A DNA stretch of 64,000 bases, taken from contig NZ_QCYM01000016.1 in NCBI RefSeq assembly GCF_003075075.1, positions 45,663-109,662 on the forward strand, given 5' to 3'. Origin of the DNA: Labrenzia sp. 011. Lineage in GTDB: Bacteria > Pseudomonadota > Alphaproteobacteria > Rhizobiales > Stappiaceae. How positions within the stretch are numbered: the stretch's first letter is position 1; every line of letters begins with the position of its first letter. A program made the translations under genes and the position numbers. Positions 55,339 through 64,000 of this stretch are shown piece by piece. The notes below the pieces were generated by a model that saw only the letters and a list, made by a program, of their open reading frames with translations, had not been told where the DNA came from and searched no databases.

Positions 55339-56057
55339 AAGCAGTGCTTTTTGTCGGCGGCTGGGAAGGCCATACACCGACAGCTTTCAGCGACTGGTAC
55401 GAAGCGCTCCTGAAGGACAACGGCTTTGACGTCGATGTCTACGACACGATGGAGCCGCTGGAGCGGCCGGACGACCTCGCGGACGTCGACCTGATCACGC
55501 CGATCTGGTCCTCAGCGCGCTCCGGACATCAACAGGAATTCGGCAACATGACCAAGGCACAGGAGGACGGGCTTCTGAAACTGGTTGCCAATGGCTGCGG
55601 CCTTGCCGGCTGGCACGGTCACATGGGCGATGCCTTCCGTGACCGCCCCACCTACCATTTCCTGATTGGTGGCCAGTTCGTCGCGCATCCACCCGGCTGG
55701 CCAGACAATCTGCAGCCCCGTGAGGACTACATCGACTACGACGTCACCATCTGCCGACCTGCCGACCCGATCGTCCGGGGCATAAAGAGTTTCCGGCTGA
55801 AGACCGAGCAGTATTTCATGCTGACCGATCCCTCCAACGAAGTCCTGGCAACGACGACCTTTTCCGGCGACCACCTGTGGTGGATCGAGGGCACGGTCAT
55901 TCCGGTGGTCTGGAAACGACGCTGGGACAACGGCCGCGTCTTTTACTGTTCGATCGGTCATGAGCTGGACGACCTCAAGGTGCCACAAGTGACGGAAATC
56001 ATTCGCCGCGGGGCACTTTGGGCTGCTGAGGGAAAGGCACTTGCTGTCGGGAGTTAA
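55335..56057 (+). CDS. ThuA-domain protein
   Basis: A 240-residue single ThuA domain (class-I glutamine-amidotransferase-like fold): VLFVGGWEGHTPTAFSDWYE, LVANGCGLAGWHGHMGDAFR, FLIGGQFVAHPPGW, the TEQYFMLTDPSNEVL loop and GRVFYCSIGHELDD. ThuA proteins are linked to trehalose, sucrose and keto-sugar catabolism in rhizobia, with the exact reaction unsettled. It is co-translated with the dehydrogenase upstream (ATGA). IS fragments start a few hundred bases downstream. Confidence 0.9.
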   Translation: MKAVLFVGGWEGHTPTAFSDWYEALLKDNGFDVDVYDTMEPLERPDDLADVDLITPIWSSARSGHQQEFGNMTKAQEDGLLKLVANGCGLAGWHGHMGDAFRDRPTYHFLIGGQFVAHPPGWPDNLQPREDYIDYDVTICRPADPIVRGIKSFRLKTEQYFMLTDPSNEVLATTTFSGDHLWWIEGTVIPVVWKRRWDNGRVFYCSIGHELDDLKVPQVTEIIRRGALWAAEGKALAVGS

Positions 56058-56374
56058 ACTCTTCATCGCTCTGATCGGCAATACGTCAGCGAACCATCTG
56101 CAGCAGCGTGCCTTGCTCGACGGCATCACGAGACGATTGACAAAAGAGGCGGCCGTCTACCGCTCAGTCCAAGTCAATATGGTGAACGATTGTTTGAAAC
56201 TACTGGGGGCGCCGACCGTAACGCGGAAAGTCAGAAGGTCTGCGCACGACATTGCCAACGTATGTTGGTCGGTCAGCAGGGTATCTCAAATTAGCTGACG
56301 ACGAACACATAGCGAACGTTTGTCCGAAGTGGTGTGGGTTGATGGCATCGGAACGGTGATGATGATGGCGCCTC
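56058..56374. other. degenerate stretch between thuA and IS debris
   Basis: No supported gene in these 317 bases. A frame through 56041-56298 shows no family pattern. Base composition and the flanking transposase fragment suggest rearranged, decaying DNA. Confidence 0.4.
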
Positions 56375-56845
56375 GCCCCAGCCGACATCAGCTATATCCC
56401 GATGCGCCGGGGCTTCCTGTACCTCGTGGCGGTCATGGACTGGCATAGCCGGAAAGTTCTGAGCTGGCGGCTGTCGAACAGCATGGATGCCGGGTTCTGC
56501 GTCGAGGCACTGAAGGAGGCGCTGGCCAGATACGGCCCGCCCGAGATATTCAACTCCGACCAGGGCTCGCAATTCACCAGCATCGACTTCACTGACGTGC
56601 TGCACGACGCGAAGGTGAAGATCCCGAAGGACGGTTGCGGGTGCTGGATCGATAATCGGATGATCGAGCGCTTCTGGCGGTCCCTAAACTACCTGAACGC
56701 TTTCGAGACCGGCTCTGAAGCCCGTGAGGGAATAGGCGCCTGGATCACTTGTTACAATGAGAGGCGCCCGCACTCATCGCACGGGCTGCTGACTCCAGAC
56801 GAGGCCTATGATAGCCAAGGCCCAGACCTGAAGATTGCCGCCTGA
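56375..56845 (+). pseudogene. IS3-family transposase OrfB, 5'-truncated
   Basis: The frame enters at ADISYIPMRRGFLYLVAVMD, which is inside the integrase core (first catalytic Asp in ADISY), then runs through IFNSDQGSQFTS (second Asp) and NRMIERFWRSLNYLN (Glu) to the C-terminal CYNERRPHSSHGLLTPDEAY. The catalytic triad survives but the N-terminal half of OrfB and all of OrfA are missing. The stop lies shortly before the next IS fragment. Translation from the ATG at 56402 is possible but the product cannot be a working transposase. Confidence 0.88.
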
Positions 56846-56865
56846 AACGAAACCCATGCTATAGC

Positions 56866-57462
56866 TTGGCCCGGCGGAAAACTGGTCGAAATTCCAGGAC
56901 CACCTCTGTGGACCATGCAACACTGAACTGCTGGGTCGTTCGGTACAGCCCGGCAATCGATGCAAAGGCCAAAGCCAGAAAGCGGCCGGTTTGTTCCTTC
57001 TGGATAATAGATGAGACCTACATCAAGGTCCGGGACAAATGGGTTTATCTCTACCGGGCCGTCGACAAGCACGGAGATACGGTCGATTTCATGCTGTCAG
57101 AAACCCGTGATGAAGCGGCAGCCACGGCCTTCCTCGACAAGTCTATCGGAAACATTGGTTTTCCCGAGAAGGTTGTGTTGGACAAGAGCGACGCCAATCT
57201 GGCAGGGCTGATAAACATCAATATCCACCTGCTTGTCCTTGGTTTCTGGTGGTCCTTCATCGACATCCTTCAGGTCAAATACCTGAACAACATTGTCGAA
57301 CAGGACCACCGGTTCATCAGGAAGCTGACCTGGCCGATGATGGGCTTTAAAGCGTTCCATTCGGCAAGTGCGACCCTGGACGGAATTGAAACAGCGCACA
57401 TAATCCGAAAGGGACAACTGAACAGGCCGAGTGCCTTCGGCGCGGTTTGTAGAAGCCATTGA
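56866..57462 (+). pseudogene. IS6-family transposase, degenerate
   Basis: IS6-type features are clear: DHATLNCWVVRYSPAID, IIDETYIKVRDKWVYLYRAV (first Asp), DKHGDTVDFMLSETRDE, VVLDKSDANLAGL (second Asp), LQVKYLNNIVEQDHRFIRK (Glu) and WPMMGFKAFHSASATLDGIE. The usual N-terminal helix-turn-helix region before DHAT is missing or out of frame, and no terminal repeats are recognisable on either side. It is most likely an inactive remnant, directly abutting the IS3 fragment. Confidence 0.82.
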
Positions 57463-57571
57463 TATATTCGAAGATGGCAATTTCAGCTTCGCGGCGACAC
57501 GCCCCTTTGTTCTGGTCGTTTGGATGTGGGCCGGCGAAATTGTTTTGAAAAGTCATGCAATTACATGACCG

Positions 57572-58291
57572 TCATCCGGCCCGAAGGATATCCTTTAATG
57601 ACTTGTCCTGCTGTTGAGCTTCAACGAGGTTTAATCCTGAATGAAGGTCGATCAGATGGCTTTTCTGGATTTCCTCTGCTGCGTCGCCGTCATGGTCGGC
57701 GAATGCCTTTAACAGGGCATGGTGCGAGTGGCTTTCGCAGGCTGTGTCAGGCCGCTGCCAGTACATTGCGATGATCAGGGAGGAGCGGGAAATCAGCGAG
57801 CGGACCATGTTGGCCAAAACCTGCTGATCGGCAATGTCGGCAATTGCAGTGTGAAACGCCCCCGACAGGGAGAGGGCCTTTCCCATGTCTCCGGCATGAA
57901 GAGCCTCATGCTCGGCATCTATATGTGCCCGCAAGCGCTCCAGATCCGTTTCCGAGATGGATTTTGCTGCCATGCGTGCGACACGCGGTTCAATGAGGGC
58001 CCGCGCTTCAAAGATCTCATGGGCTTCGCGAATGCTCGGCTTTGCAACAAATGCTCCCCGGTTTTTGGCGATCTTGACCAAGCCGGAATGTGCCAAGGCC
58101 TGCAGCGCAGCTCGCACCACCGTTCGGCTGGTGCCGTAAATTTCACCAACTTCATCTTCAGACAGTTTTGTTCCCGGCGCGAGCCGATGTTCCAGGATGG
58201 CTGTGTGGAGTTTCAGGCAAATGTCGAGTGTGCGCCCTGGAGGGAGCTGGAACAAATCGTGGAGGCGATGGGTGTCTTTTTTGTCGGGCAT
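57572..58291 (-). CDS. GntR family regulator with FCD domain
   Basis: A 239-residue FadR-type regulator: winged helix with LAPGTKLSEDEVGEIYGTSR then TVVRAALQALAHSGLVKI, and an all-helical FCD ligand domain (FEARALIEPRVARMAA, SGAFHTAIADIADQQVL, HHALLKAFADHD) whose Asp/His residues typically bind a metal and a carboxylate ligand. It is divergent from the Pot-type importer, and the 279-base shared region carries a GTATAC palindrome, the usual core for this subfamily. Likely effector: the substrate of the racemase/importer operon. Confidence 0.92.
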   Translation of the reverse strand: MPDKKDTHRLHDLFQLPPGRTLDICLKLHTAILEHRLAPGTKLSEDEVGEIYGTSRTVVRAALQALAHSGLVKIAKNRGAFVAKPSIREAHEIFEARALIEPRVARMAAKSISETDLERLRAHIDAEHEALHAGDMGKALSLSGAFHTAIADIADQQVLANMVRSLISRSSLIIAMYWQRPDTACESHSHHALLKAFADHDGDAAEEIQKSHLIDLHSGLNLVEAQQQDKSLKDILRAG

Positions 58292-58374
58292 TGTCTATCG
58301 TTCTGCAGGCTCAATTTGGCGCCGGGTCCTGGTGCAGGGTTATCATATCCCGGTTGCCCGGAGACACAATCTTA

Positions 58375-58442
58375 ATTGTATACAATAATTATACATAATG
58401 TATTCGATATGATTATAAATTGTGCACTTAATTGTGCACTTA
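58375..58442. promoter_or_regulatory. operator cluster for the FCD-GntR regulator
   Basis: ATTGTATACAAT at 58375-58386 is a perfect 12-base palindrome with a GTATAC core. Further right, AATTGTGCACTT occurs twice in tandem (58418-58429 and 58430-58441), each centred on the palindrome GTGCAC. The whole stretch is strongly AT-rich and lies between the GntR gene and the importer operon, so it should hold both promoters and the operator. Confidence 0.7.
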
Positions 58443-58570
58443 AAAGGCCCGTCATGCTGTTGGATTGACCGATCTCTTCCAAAAACGGCTGAAAACCGGG
58501 AAAAGACCAACTTGGCACGGTGATTGCGTTAGAGCTGGCGAAATTGTCAGTCGATCCGAGACCCGAGCCT

Positions 58571-59563
58571 ATGACCAACCCACTTGACCTGGAACTTGTC
58601 GCGACCACCAAGCGGTACAATGAAACCGTAGCCGTGGATGCCATCAATCACACTTTCAAGTCAGGAACCTATTCGTGCCTGCTCGGTCCATCGGGGTGCG
58701 GAAAATCCTCGACATTGCGGATGATTGCCGGGCACGAACAAGTCAGTGACGGCGACATCCTTCTGGGCAGTGCAAACATCACGGATTTGCCGCCGGCCGG
58801 GCGTGGCACGGCTATGATGTTTCAAAACTATGCCTTGTTCCCGCATATCAGCGTTGTCGACAATGTTGCCTTTTCCTTGAAAATGAAGGGTGTCGACAAA
58901 CCTGCGCGCCGGAAGCGGGCAATGGAACTGCTTGATCTTGTCGACATGGTGCCATTTGCCGACCGGCTTCCCGATCAACTGTCGGGGGGACAGCAACAAC
59001 GTGTCGCGCTGGCGCGCGCCCTGATCACCGAGCCGTCCGTTCTTCTTCTCGATGAACCGCTCTCTGCGCTCGATCCTTTCCTGCGCATAAAGATGCGTCT
59101 GGAGCTGAAACGCTTGCAGCGTGAACTCGCGATCTCGTTCATTCACGTAACCCATTCGCAAGACGAAGCTCTGGCCCTGGCGGATGACATCATTGTCATG
59201 AATGGCGGTAAAATCGAGCAGGCGGGTTCGCCGCGTGAGGTCTTCAATGCGCCGACGACCGAGTTTGTTGCCAAGTTCATCGGTGGTCATAACGTTCTGA
59301 AAGTTGGCGACGCCTCCGTAGCTGTCAGGGCGGACAAACTGGATGTCCGCCGTCAGCCTGGCGAAGGCGGCGCAATGCTGACCGCTGCTGTCAAGGACGT
59401 CGAATATCTGGGCTCTTCGGTGAATTTGGCGCTTGATGCAGGCAGCGCAGGTGAACTGACTGCGGCCTTGTCCGACACCGCCTTCTTCACAGACCCAATT
59501 GAAATCGGCTCCACCGTCTTCCTTGCCTGGAAGCCGGAGGATGCCCATGCGTTGGCGGCTTAA
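58571..59563 (+). CDS. ABC importer ATPase (PotA type)
   Basis: A 330-residue ATPase: Walker A GPSGCGKSSTLRMIAGHE, Q-loop MMFQNYALFPHISVVDN, signature LSGGQQQRVALARAL, Walker B VLLLDEPLSALDPFL, switch HVTHSQDEALALAD and a C-terminal TOBE domain. It belongs to the polyamine/opine importer branch. ATG 58571 is chosen because family homology begins right after it; the ribosome site is weak. It opens the operon ATPase, binding protein, two permeases, racemase. Confidence 0.92.
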   Translation: MTNPLDLELVATTKRYNETVAVDAINHTFKSGTYSCLLGPSGCGKSSTLRMIAGHEQVSDGDILLGSANITDLPPAGRGTAMMFQNYALFPHISVVDNVAFSLKMKGVDKPARRKRAMELLDLVDMVPFADRLPDQLSGGQQQRVALARALITEPSVLLLDEPLSALDPFLRIKMRLELKRLQRELAISFIHVTHSQDEALALADDIIVMNGGKIEQAGSPREVFNAPTTEFVAKFIGGHNVLKVGDASVAVRADKLDVRRQPGEGGAMLTAAVKDVEYLGSSVNLALDAGSAGELTAALSDTAFFTDPIEIGSTVFLAWKPEDAHALAA

Positions 59564-59629
59564 GCCGTCTGGAATGCCGGCAGGGGACGCCGGAACAAAA
59601 TCCTTCTCAGGGAACAGGAGCAGATAATC

Positions 59630-60922
59630 ATGACCAAGCAGCTAGACACCAAAGGCCTAAGCCGTCGCAGCATCTTGAAAGGTGGCGCCGCCGCCGCTGG
59701 TGCCGCTATCGGTTCGGGCGCGGTGACCGGATTTCCGACCATCTGGGCGCAAAACATCAAGGATGTGACACTGCGCCAGTTTGGTACCGGTGTTTCCAAC
59801 ATCAACGAAGTCGCCGCCAAGGTGAAAGAAGACCTGGGTTTCACGCTTGAGATGACGGCGCTCGACAGTGACAGCGTGACCCAGCGCGCCGCTACCCAGC
59901 CGAAATCCTTCGACATCGCCGACATTGAATACTGGATCTGCAAGAAGGTCTGGGGTGCCGGCAACATGCAGGCAATGGACACCTCGAAGATCAAGAATTA
60001 CGACAAGATCGTCGGCATATTCAAAAGCGGCAAACTGACCCCTGAAAGCGTTATCGCACAGGGAACTGCTCCGCATACCGTTGGCTTTACATCAGGCCCG
60101 AACGGCAAGGACTTTGTTGCCGAGGAATCCGGCTGGATGACATTGATCCCGACCATCTACAACGCCGATACGCTTGGAATCCGCCCGGATCTCATCGGTC
60201 GTCCGATTGATAGCTGGGCCGAGTTGCTGAACCCGGAATTCAAGGGCAAGGCCTCTATTCTCGACATCTCCTCTATCGGCATCATGGACATGGCGATGGT
60301 TGTCGAAGCGATGGGTGAATACAAATACCCGGACAAAGGCAACATGACCAAAGAAGAGATCGACATGACGCTCGGTATCTTCACGGAAGCCAAGAAAAAT
60401 GGCCAGTTCCGCGCCTTCTGGAAATCCTTCGACGAGAGTGTCAACCTGATGGCATCCGGCGAAGTGGTCATTCAGTCCATGTGGTCTCCGGCAATCACGG
60501 CCGTGCGTTCGAAGGGCATTCCTTGTGTCTATCAGCCGCTGAAAGAAGGCTACCGTTCGTGGGGCGGCGGTCTTGGTCTTTCCAAGAACCTCTCCGGTCT
60601 CGAACTGGACGCAGCTTATGAGTACATCAACTGGTATCTCGATGGCTGGGTCGGCGGCTTCCTGATGCGTCAGGGCTATTATTCCGCTGTACCGGAAACC
60701 TCAAAGAACTTCATGTCTGAAGACGAGTGGGGCTACTGGTTCGAGGGCAAGGCAGCTAAGAACGACATCAAGAACCCATTTGGCGATGTCATGGAAAAAG
60801 CCGGCGCCGTTCGCGATGGCGGCTCCTTCTACGACCGTATGGGTTCTGTTGCCTGCTGGAACGCAGTTATGGACGAAAACCGTTACATGGTTCGCAAGTG
60901 GAACGAGTTCATCGCTGCCTGA
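59630..60922 (+). CDS. ABC importer binding protein (PotD-like) with Tat signal
   Basis: A 430-residue extracellular solute-binding protein. The N-terminus has the twin-arginine motif SRRSILKGG, a long Ala/Gly hydrophobic stretch and a cut near IWAQ, so export is by Tat. The mature sequence (LRQFGTGVSN, DIADIEYWICKKVW, SWAELLNPEFKGKASILDIS, WYLDGWVGGFLMRQGYYSAV) matches the PotD/PotF family but is longer than PotD. GGAG lies 9 bases before ATG 59630. It feeds the two permeases downstream. The ligand is unknown; a cyclic amide or amino-acid derivative fits the racemase gene in the operon. Confidence 0.88.
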   Translation: MTKQLDTKGLSRRSILKGGAAAAGAAIGSGAVTGFPTIWAQNIKDVTLRQFGTGVSNINEVAAKVKEDLGFTLEMTALDSDSVTQRAATQPKSFDIADIEYWICKKVWGAGNMQAMDTSKIKNYDKIVGIFKSGKLTPESVIAQGTAPHTVGFTSGPNGKDFVAEESGWMTLIPTIYNADTLGIRPDLIGRPIDSWAELLNPEFKGKASILDISSIGIMDMAMVVEAMGEYKYPDKGNMTKEEIDMTLGIFTEAKKNGQFRAFWKSFDESVNLMASGEVVIQSMWSPAITAVRSKGIPCVYQPLKEGYRSWGGGLGLSKNLSGLELDAAYEYINWYLDGWVGGFLMRQGYYSAVPETSKNFMSEDEWGYWFEGKAAKNDIKNPFGDVMEKAGAVRDGGSFYDRMGSVACWNAVMDENRYMVRKWNEFIAA

Positions 60923-60947
60923 CGGCAGCATAGAGAACTCCGACCAT

Positions 60948-60974
60948 CCCTGTCCGGCGGGCTGCCGGGCAGGG
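60948..60974 (+). other. stem-loop after the binding-protein gene
   Basis: CCCTGTCCGGC at 60948-60958 pairs with GCCGGGCAGGG at 60964-60974 (11 bp, one T-G wobble, 5-base loop). It lies 26 bases after the binding-protein stop and 32 before the first permease start, like the elements at 36439 and 45835. Confidence 0.65.
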
Positions 60975-61005
60975 GCACCACTCCTTTCCGGGCAGGCCTG
61001 ACCAC

Positions 61006-61884
61006 ATGACGAAGACAAAGAAGATTGACCCGTCGAAACGCGCCGAGCGCATCAGTTGGATGCTGGTGACACCACTGAGCTGCGTTCTTGGGTTCTTTCT
61101 GTTGTTGCCGATCCTGACCATCGTGACGGTCAGCTTCTGGGACTTCAACGAGTGGTCGTTCTTTCCCGATTTCATCCTCGACAATTACGTTTACCACCTG
61201 ACATCAGCTGTGACGTGGGCGACTTACCTGAAAACACTGAAGTTCATGGTCCTGACCTGGATTTTTTGTGCAGGTGTCGGGTTCACCGTGGCCTATTTTC
61301 TGGCCTTTCACGTTCGCTCCCTACCGGTTCAAGTTGCGCTGTTTCTGGTATGCACCATTCCGTTCTGGACCTCGAACATCATCCGGATGATCTCCTGGAT
61401 TCCATTTCTGGGGCGCAACGGCATCGCCAACTCCAGCCTGATCAGTCTTGGTGTCATTGACGAGCCCCTGGAATGGTTGCTCTATTCCGATTTCGCCGTG
61501 GTGCTCGCCTTTGTGCACCTATACGCGCTGTTCATGGTCGTGCCGATCTTCAACACCATGATGCGGATAGACAAATCCCTGATTGAAGCAGCGAGGGATG
61601 CGGGTGCAAGTGGCCTTCAGGTCCTGACCAATGTCATTATCCCTCTGGCCAAACCCGGCATCATGATCGGATCGATCTTCGTCGTGACTTTGGTGATGGG
61701 GGATTTCATTACCGTACGCCACATGTCGGGCGGGCAAAGCGCGTCCGTTGGCCGGATCATTTCCAACGAGATCGCGCTTTTGCAGTATCCGGCAGCCGCC
61801 GCCTCATCCGTGGTGCTTCTGTGCACCGTCCTTCTGATGATTGGCGTCATGATGCGCTTTGTCGACATTCGCAAGGAGCTTTGA
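61006..61884 (+). CDS. ABC importer permease (PotB type)
   Basis: A 292-residue, six-helix permease. The N-terminal LVTPLSCVLGFFLLLPILTI and EAA loop LIEAARDAGASGLQVLTNVI then PLAKPGIMIGSIFV place it with PotB. Its partner permease starts 4 bases after its stop. It forms half of the transport channel for the substrate of the Tat-exported binding protein. Confidence 0.92.
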   Translation: MTKTKKIDPSKRAERISWMLVTPLSCVLGFFLLLPILTIVTVSFWDFNEWSFFPDFILDNYVYHLTSAVTWATYLKTLKFMVLTWIFCAGVGFTVAYFLAFHVRSLPVQVALFLVCTIPFWTSNIIRMISWIPFLGRNGIANSSLISLGVIDEPLEWLLYSDFAVVLAFVHLYALFMVVPIFNTMMRIDKSLIEAARDAGASGLQVLTNVIIPLAKPGIMIGSIFVVTLVMGDFITVRHMSGGQSASVGRIISNEIALLQYPAAAASSVVLLCTVLLMIGVMMRFVDIRKEL

Positions 61885-61887
61885 TCC

Positions 61888-62723
<836 letters not shown>

Positions 62724-62727
<4 letters not shown>

Positions 62728-63425
62728 GCAGGCCCGAGATGGGAAAAGATAGACACATACTGGTCATCAACCCCAACACCACCGCTTCGATGACAGAAAA
62801 AATCAGGCAGGCCGCCCGTGCCGCAGCCGGTCCGGATATCCAGATTACAGCGGTCAATCCGGAGGCCGGCCCGGCAGCCATTCAAGGACCGGAAGACGGG
62901 TGGGCTGCACTCCCGGGTCTCTATCGGCTCGTCGACGACTGGCTTGCTGGTCCCCGGAATGTGGATGCTATCATCATTGCATGTTTTGATGACACAGGGC
63001 TGTGGGAGCTCAAGCAACGATGTCCTGTCCCGGTTCTGGGCATTGGAGAGGCGGCTTATCACATGGCGTCATTAAGTGCTGTGCGGTTTTCGGTGGTGAC
63101 GACGCTGTCGGTATCCATTCCCGTTCTGGAGGGCAATTTGCGTCAGATCGGTTTGATGGCGCGATGCGCGAAGGTTCGCGCCTCGGAAGTCCCGGTCCTC
63201 GCCCTGGAAGAAAATGGCATTGCAGGGCGATCAAGGATCGAGGCAGAAATCACGGCGGCCCTGGCAGAAGACAACATAGGCGCCATTGCGCTTGGCTGCG
63301 CCGGAATGACGGATCTGGCCGAGGACCTCTGTGATAAATTCAAGATCCCCATCATTGACGGCGTCGCCGCCGCAGTTAAATTAATCGAAGCCCTTCCAAT
63401 GCGCTACACTGCGCCTGCGCCTTGA
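62724..63425 (+). CDS. Asp/Glu/hydantoin racemase family protein
   Basis: A 233-residue cofactor-independent racemase. The N-terminal ILVINPNTTASMTEKI, the first catalytic cysteine in IIIACFDDTGLWEL, VPVLGIGEAAYHMASL and the second cysteine in IALGCAGMTDLAEDL are all in place. Members interconvert enantiomers of hydantoins, allantoin or acidic amino acids. As the last gene of a Pot-type importer operon it probably prepares the imported D- or racemic compound for a stereospecific hydrolase encoded elsewhere. The start is the ATG overlapping the permease stop; an ATG six codons in is also possible. Confidence 0.9.
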
Positions 63426-63777
63426 TTAGTACCCTTGTATCACCTGCTGAACATCATGTGTTGCCGCATACCGGGTTTTAGTAGTCGCTGAAATTCCCAG
63501 CCTGTGGAACCAATGGCATTCTTGAACCGTGCTCCCATCCCATCCCATCCATCAAATGTCACACATGATGCAACGCTCCGGCGACAAGGCTAATTATTTG
63601 GGGATGATTACCCAGCGAGAACACGCTTACGACGCGTGTAAAATACCTGTCTCAAATACATAGATTGCGCGTTCTACGCGGATACCCCATGCAGAAAACC
63701 TGCGTATTTACGAATACTATTGCGATAGGATTTTGCGCAATTTAATCTACCTATGGATGCATTTGAGGAGCCGCGTC
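63426..63777. other. gene-free AT-richer stretch
   Basis: No supported gene in these 352 bases between the racemase gene and the membrane-protein gene at 63778. A promoter for the latter is expected in the AT-rich 63590-63760 part. I see no clear terminator after the racemase gene. Confidence 0.4.
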
Positions 63778-64000
63778 ATGGAAATAGATTTCAAGGTATG
63801 GGACACAACTCTTAGAACCTTAGCAATCTTTGCAGGTATCTACATTATCTACTACTCACCAAAGATCTATCAGTTGCAAGATCGCTCATCCCCATTAACA
63901 GCGGCAGCTACGTTTCTGTTTTTTGGGACGGTGCTCACCGCATCTGCGGTTTGGGCTCAAGTAACCCTCTCGGTGGATGGTGATGGTCTAAAAGCAGAAC
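63778..64000 (+). CDS. membrane protein of unknown function, cut by the window end
   Basis: At least 74 residues, open to the right edge. GAGGAG 7 bases before ATG 63778 is a strong ribosome site. Two hydrophobic segments are visible: TLAIFAGIYIIYYSP at about residues 14-28 and AAATFLFFGTVLTASAVWAQ at about 43-62, separated by a short polar loop; the rest after VTLSVDGDG is outside the window. Codon use is more AT-rich than the importer operon before it, hinting at a different origin. No family recognised. Confidence 0.6.
   Translation, partial: MEIDFKVWDTTLRTLAIFAGIYIIYYSPKIYQLQDRSSPLTAAATFLFFGTVLTASAVWAQVTLSVDGDGLKAE

Noticed and set aside
56041..56298. Frame continuing past the thuA gene
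   Set aside because: No family pattern or start signal, and it lies in rearranged DNA beside transposase fragments.

Overview
The window looks like a chromosomal segment of a high-GC alphaproteobacterium, most likely of the Hyphomicrobiales (Roseibium/Labrenzia/Stappia type is my best guess). The basis is the housekeeping block at 20.6-29.7 kb (tRNA-Phe, yacG, maf, infA, an LMW-phosphatase-like gene, UPF0262, hisD, DUF2948, murA, a 59-residue murA-linked small protein, tRNA-Thr), an order I associate with that clade, together with a very large complement of ABC importers. Taxonomy is inference; no rRNA is present.

Layout. (1) 0.15-2.4 kb: a three-gene run with an ABM monooxygenase-like protein, a metallo-beta-lactamase-fold hydrolase and a decarboxylating dehydrogenase of the isocitrate/isopropylmalate/tartrate type. 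(2) 2.4-12.6 kb: sugar catabolism. A LacI regulator is divergent from a ribose-type ABC importer, with three tandem LacI-like operators between them. A TIM-barrel isomerase/epimerase and a Gfo/Idh/MocA dehydrogenase follow. On the other strand lie an aldose (L-arabinose/D-galactose) 1-dehydrogenase and a 2-oxoglutarate-semialdehyde dehydrogenase, the first and last enzymes of a non-phosphorylative pentose pathway. (3) 13.0-20.5 kb: a SLC13 anion transporter, a LodA/LodB pair (quinone-cofactor amino acid oxidase with a Tat-like signal, plus its flavoprotein maturase), an IclR regulator and a ThDP enzyme. (4) 20.6-29.7 kb: the housekeeping block with a periplasmic 5'-nucleotidase.

(5) 29.7-34.4 kb: an island at the 3' end of tRNA-Thr, with a truncated integrase, a 1164-residue Upf1-like SF1 helicase that is visibly more AT-rich than its surroundings (a candidate defence gene), and an IS5-type element. 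(6) 34.4-40.9 kb: a LysR regulator divergent from an importer plus a class-III PLP enzyme, which resembles a 2-aminoethylphosphonate locus with a PbfA-like lyase. (7) 42.0-53.8 kb: an amino-sugar/muropeptide-sugar locus with a CUT1 ABC importer, Gfo/Idh oxidoreductase, MurQ etherase, BadF-type kinase, GntR regulator, SIS-type GlcN6P deaminase, NagA, CutC and a ROK kinase. Together these could take MurNAc and GlcNAc to fructose-6-P. (8) 53.9-57.5 kb: an IS graveyard (IS5, IS3 and IS6 fragments) around the remains of a sugar operon (tail of an apparent ABC ATPase, a beta-hydroxyacid dehydrogenase, ThuA). (9) 57.6-63.4 kb: a FCD-GntR regulator divergent from a Pot-type importer that ends in an Asp/Glu/hydantoin racemase. 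A membrane-protein gene runs off the right end.

Most catabolic units show tight ATGA start/stop overlaps, a divergent regulator with dyad or repeat operators in the shared promoter, and, in three importer operons, a GC-rich stem-loop just downstream of the binding-protein gene. No CRISPR array or rRNA was seen.
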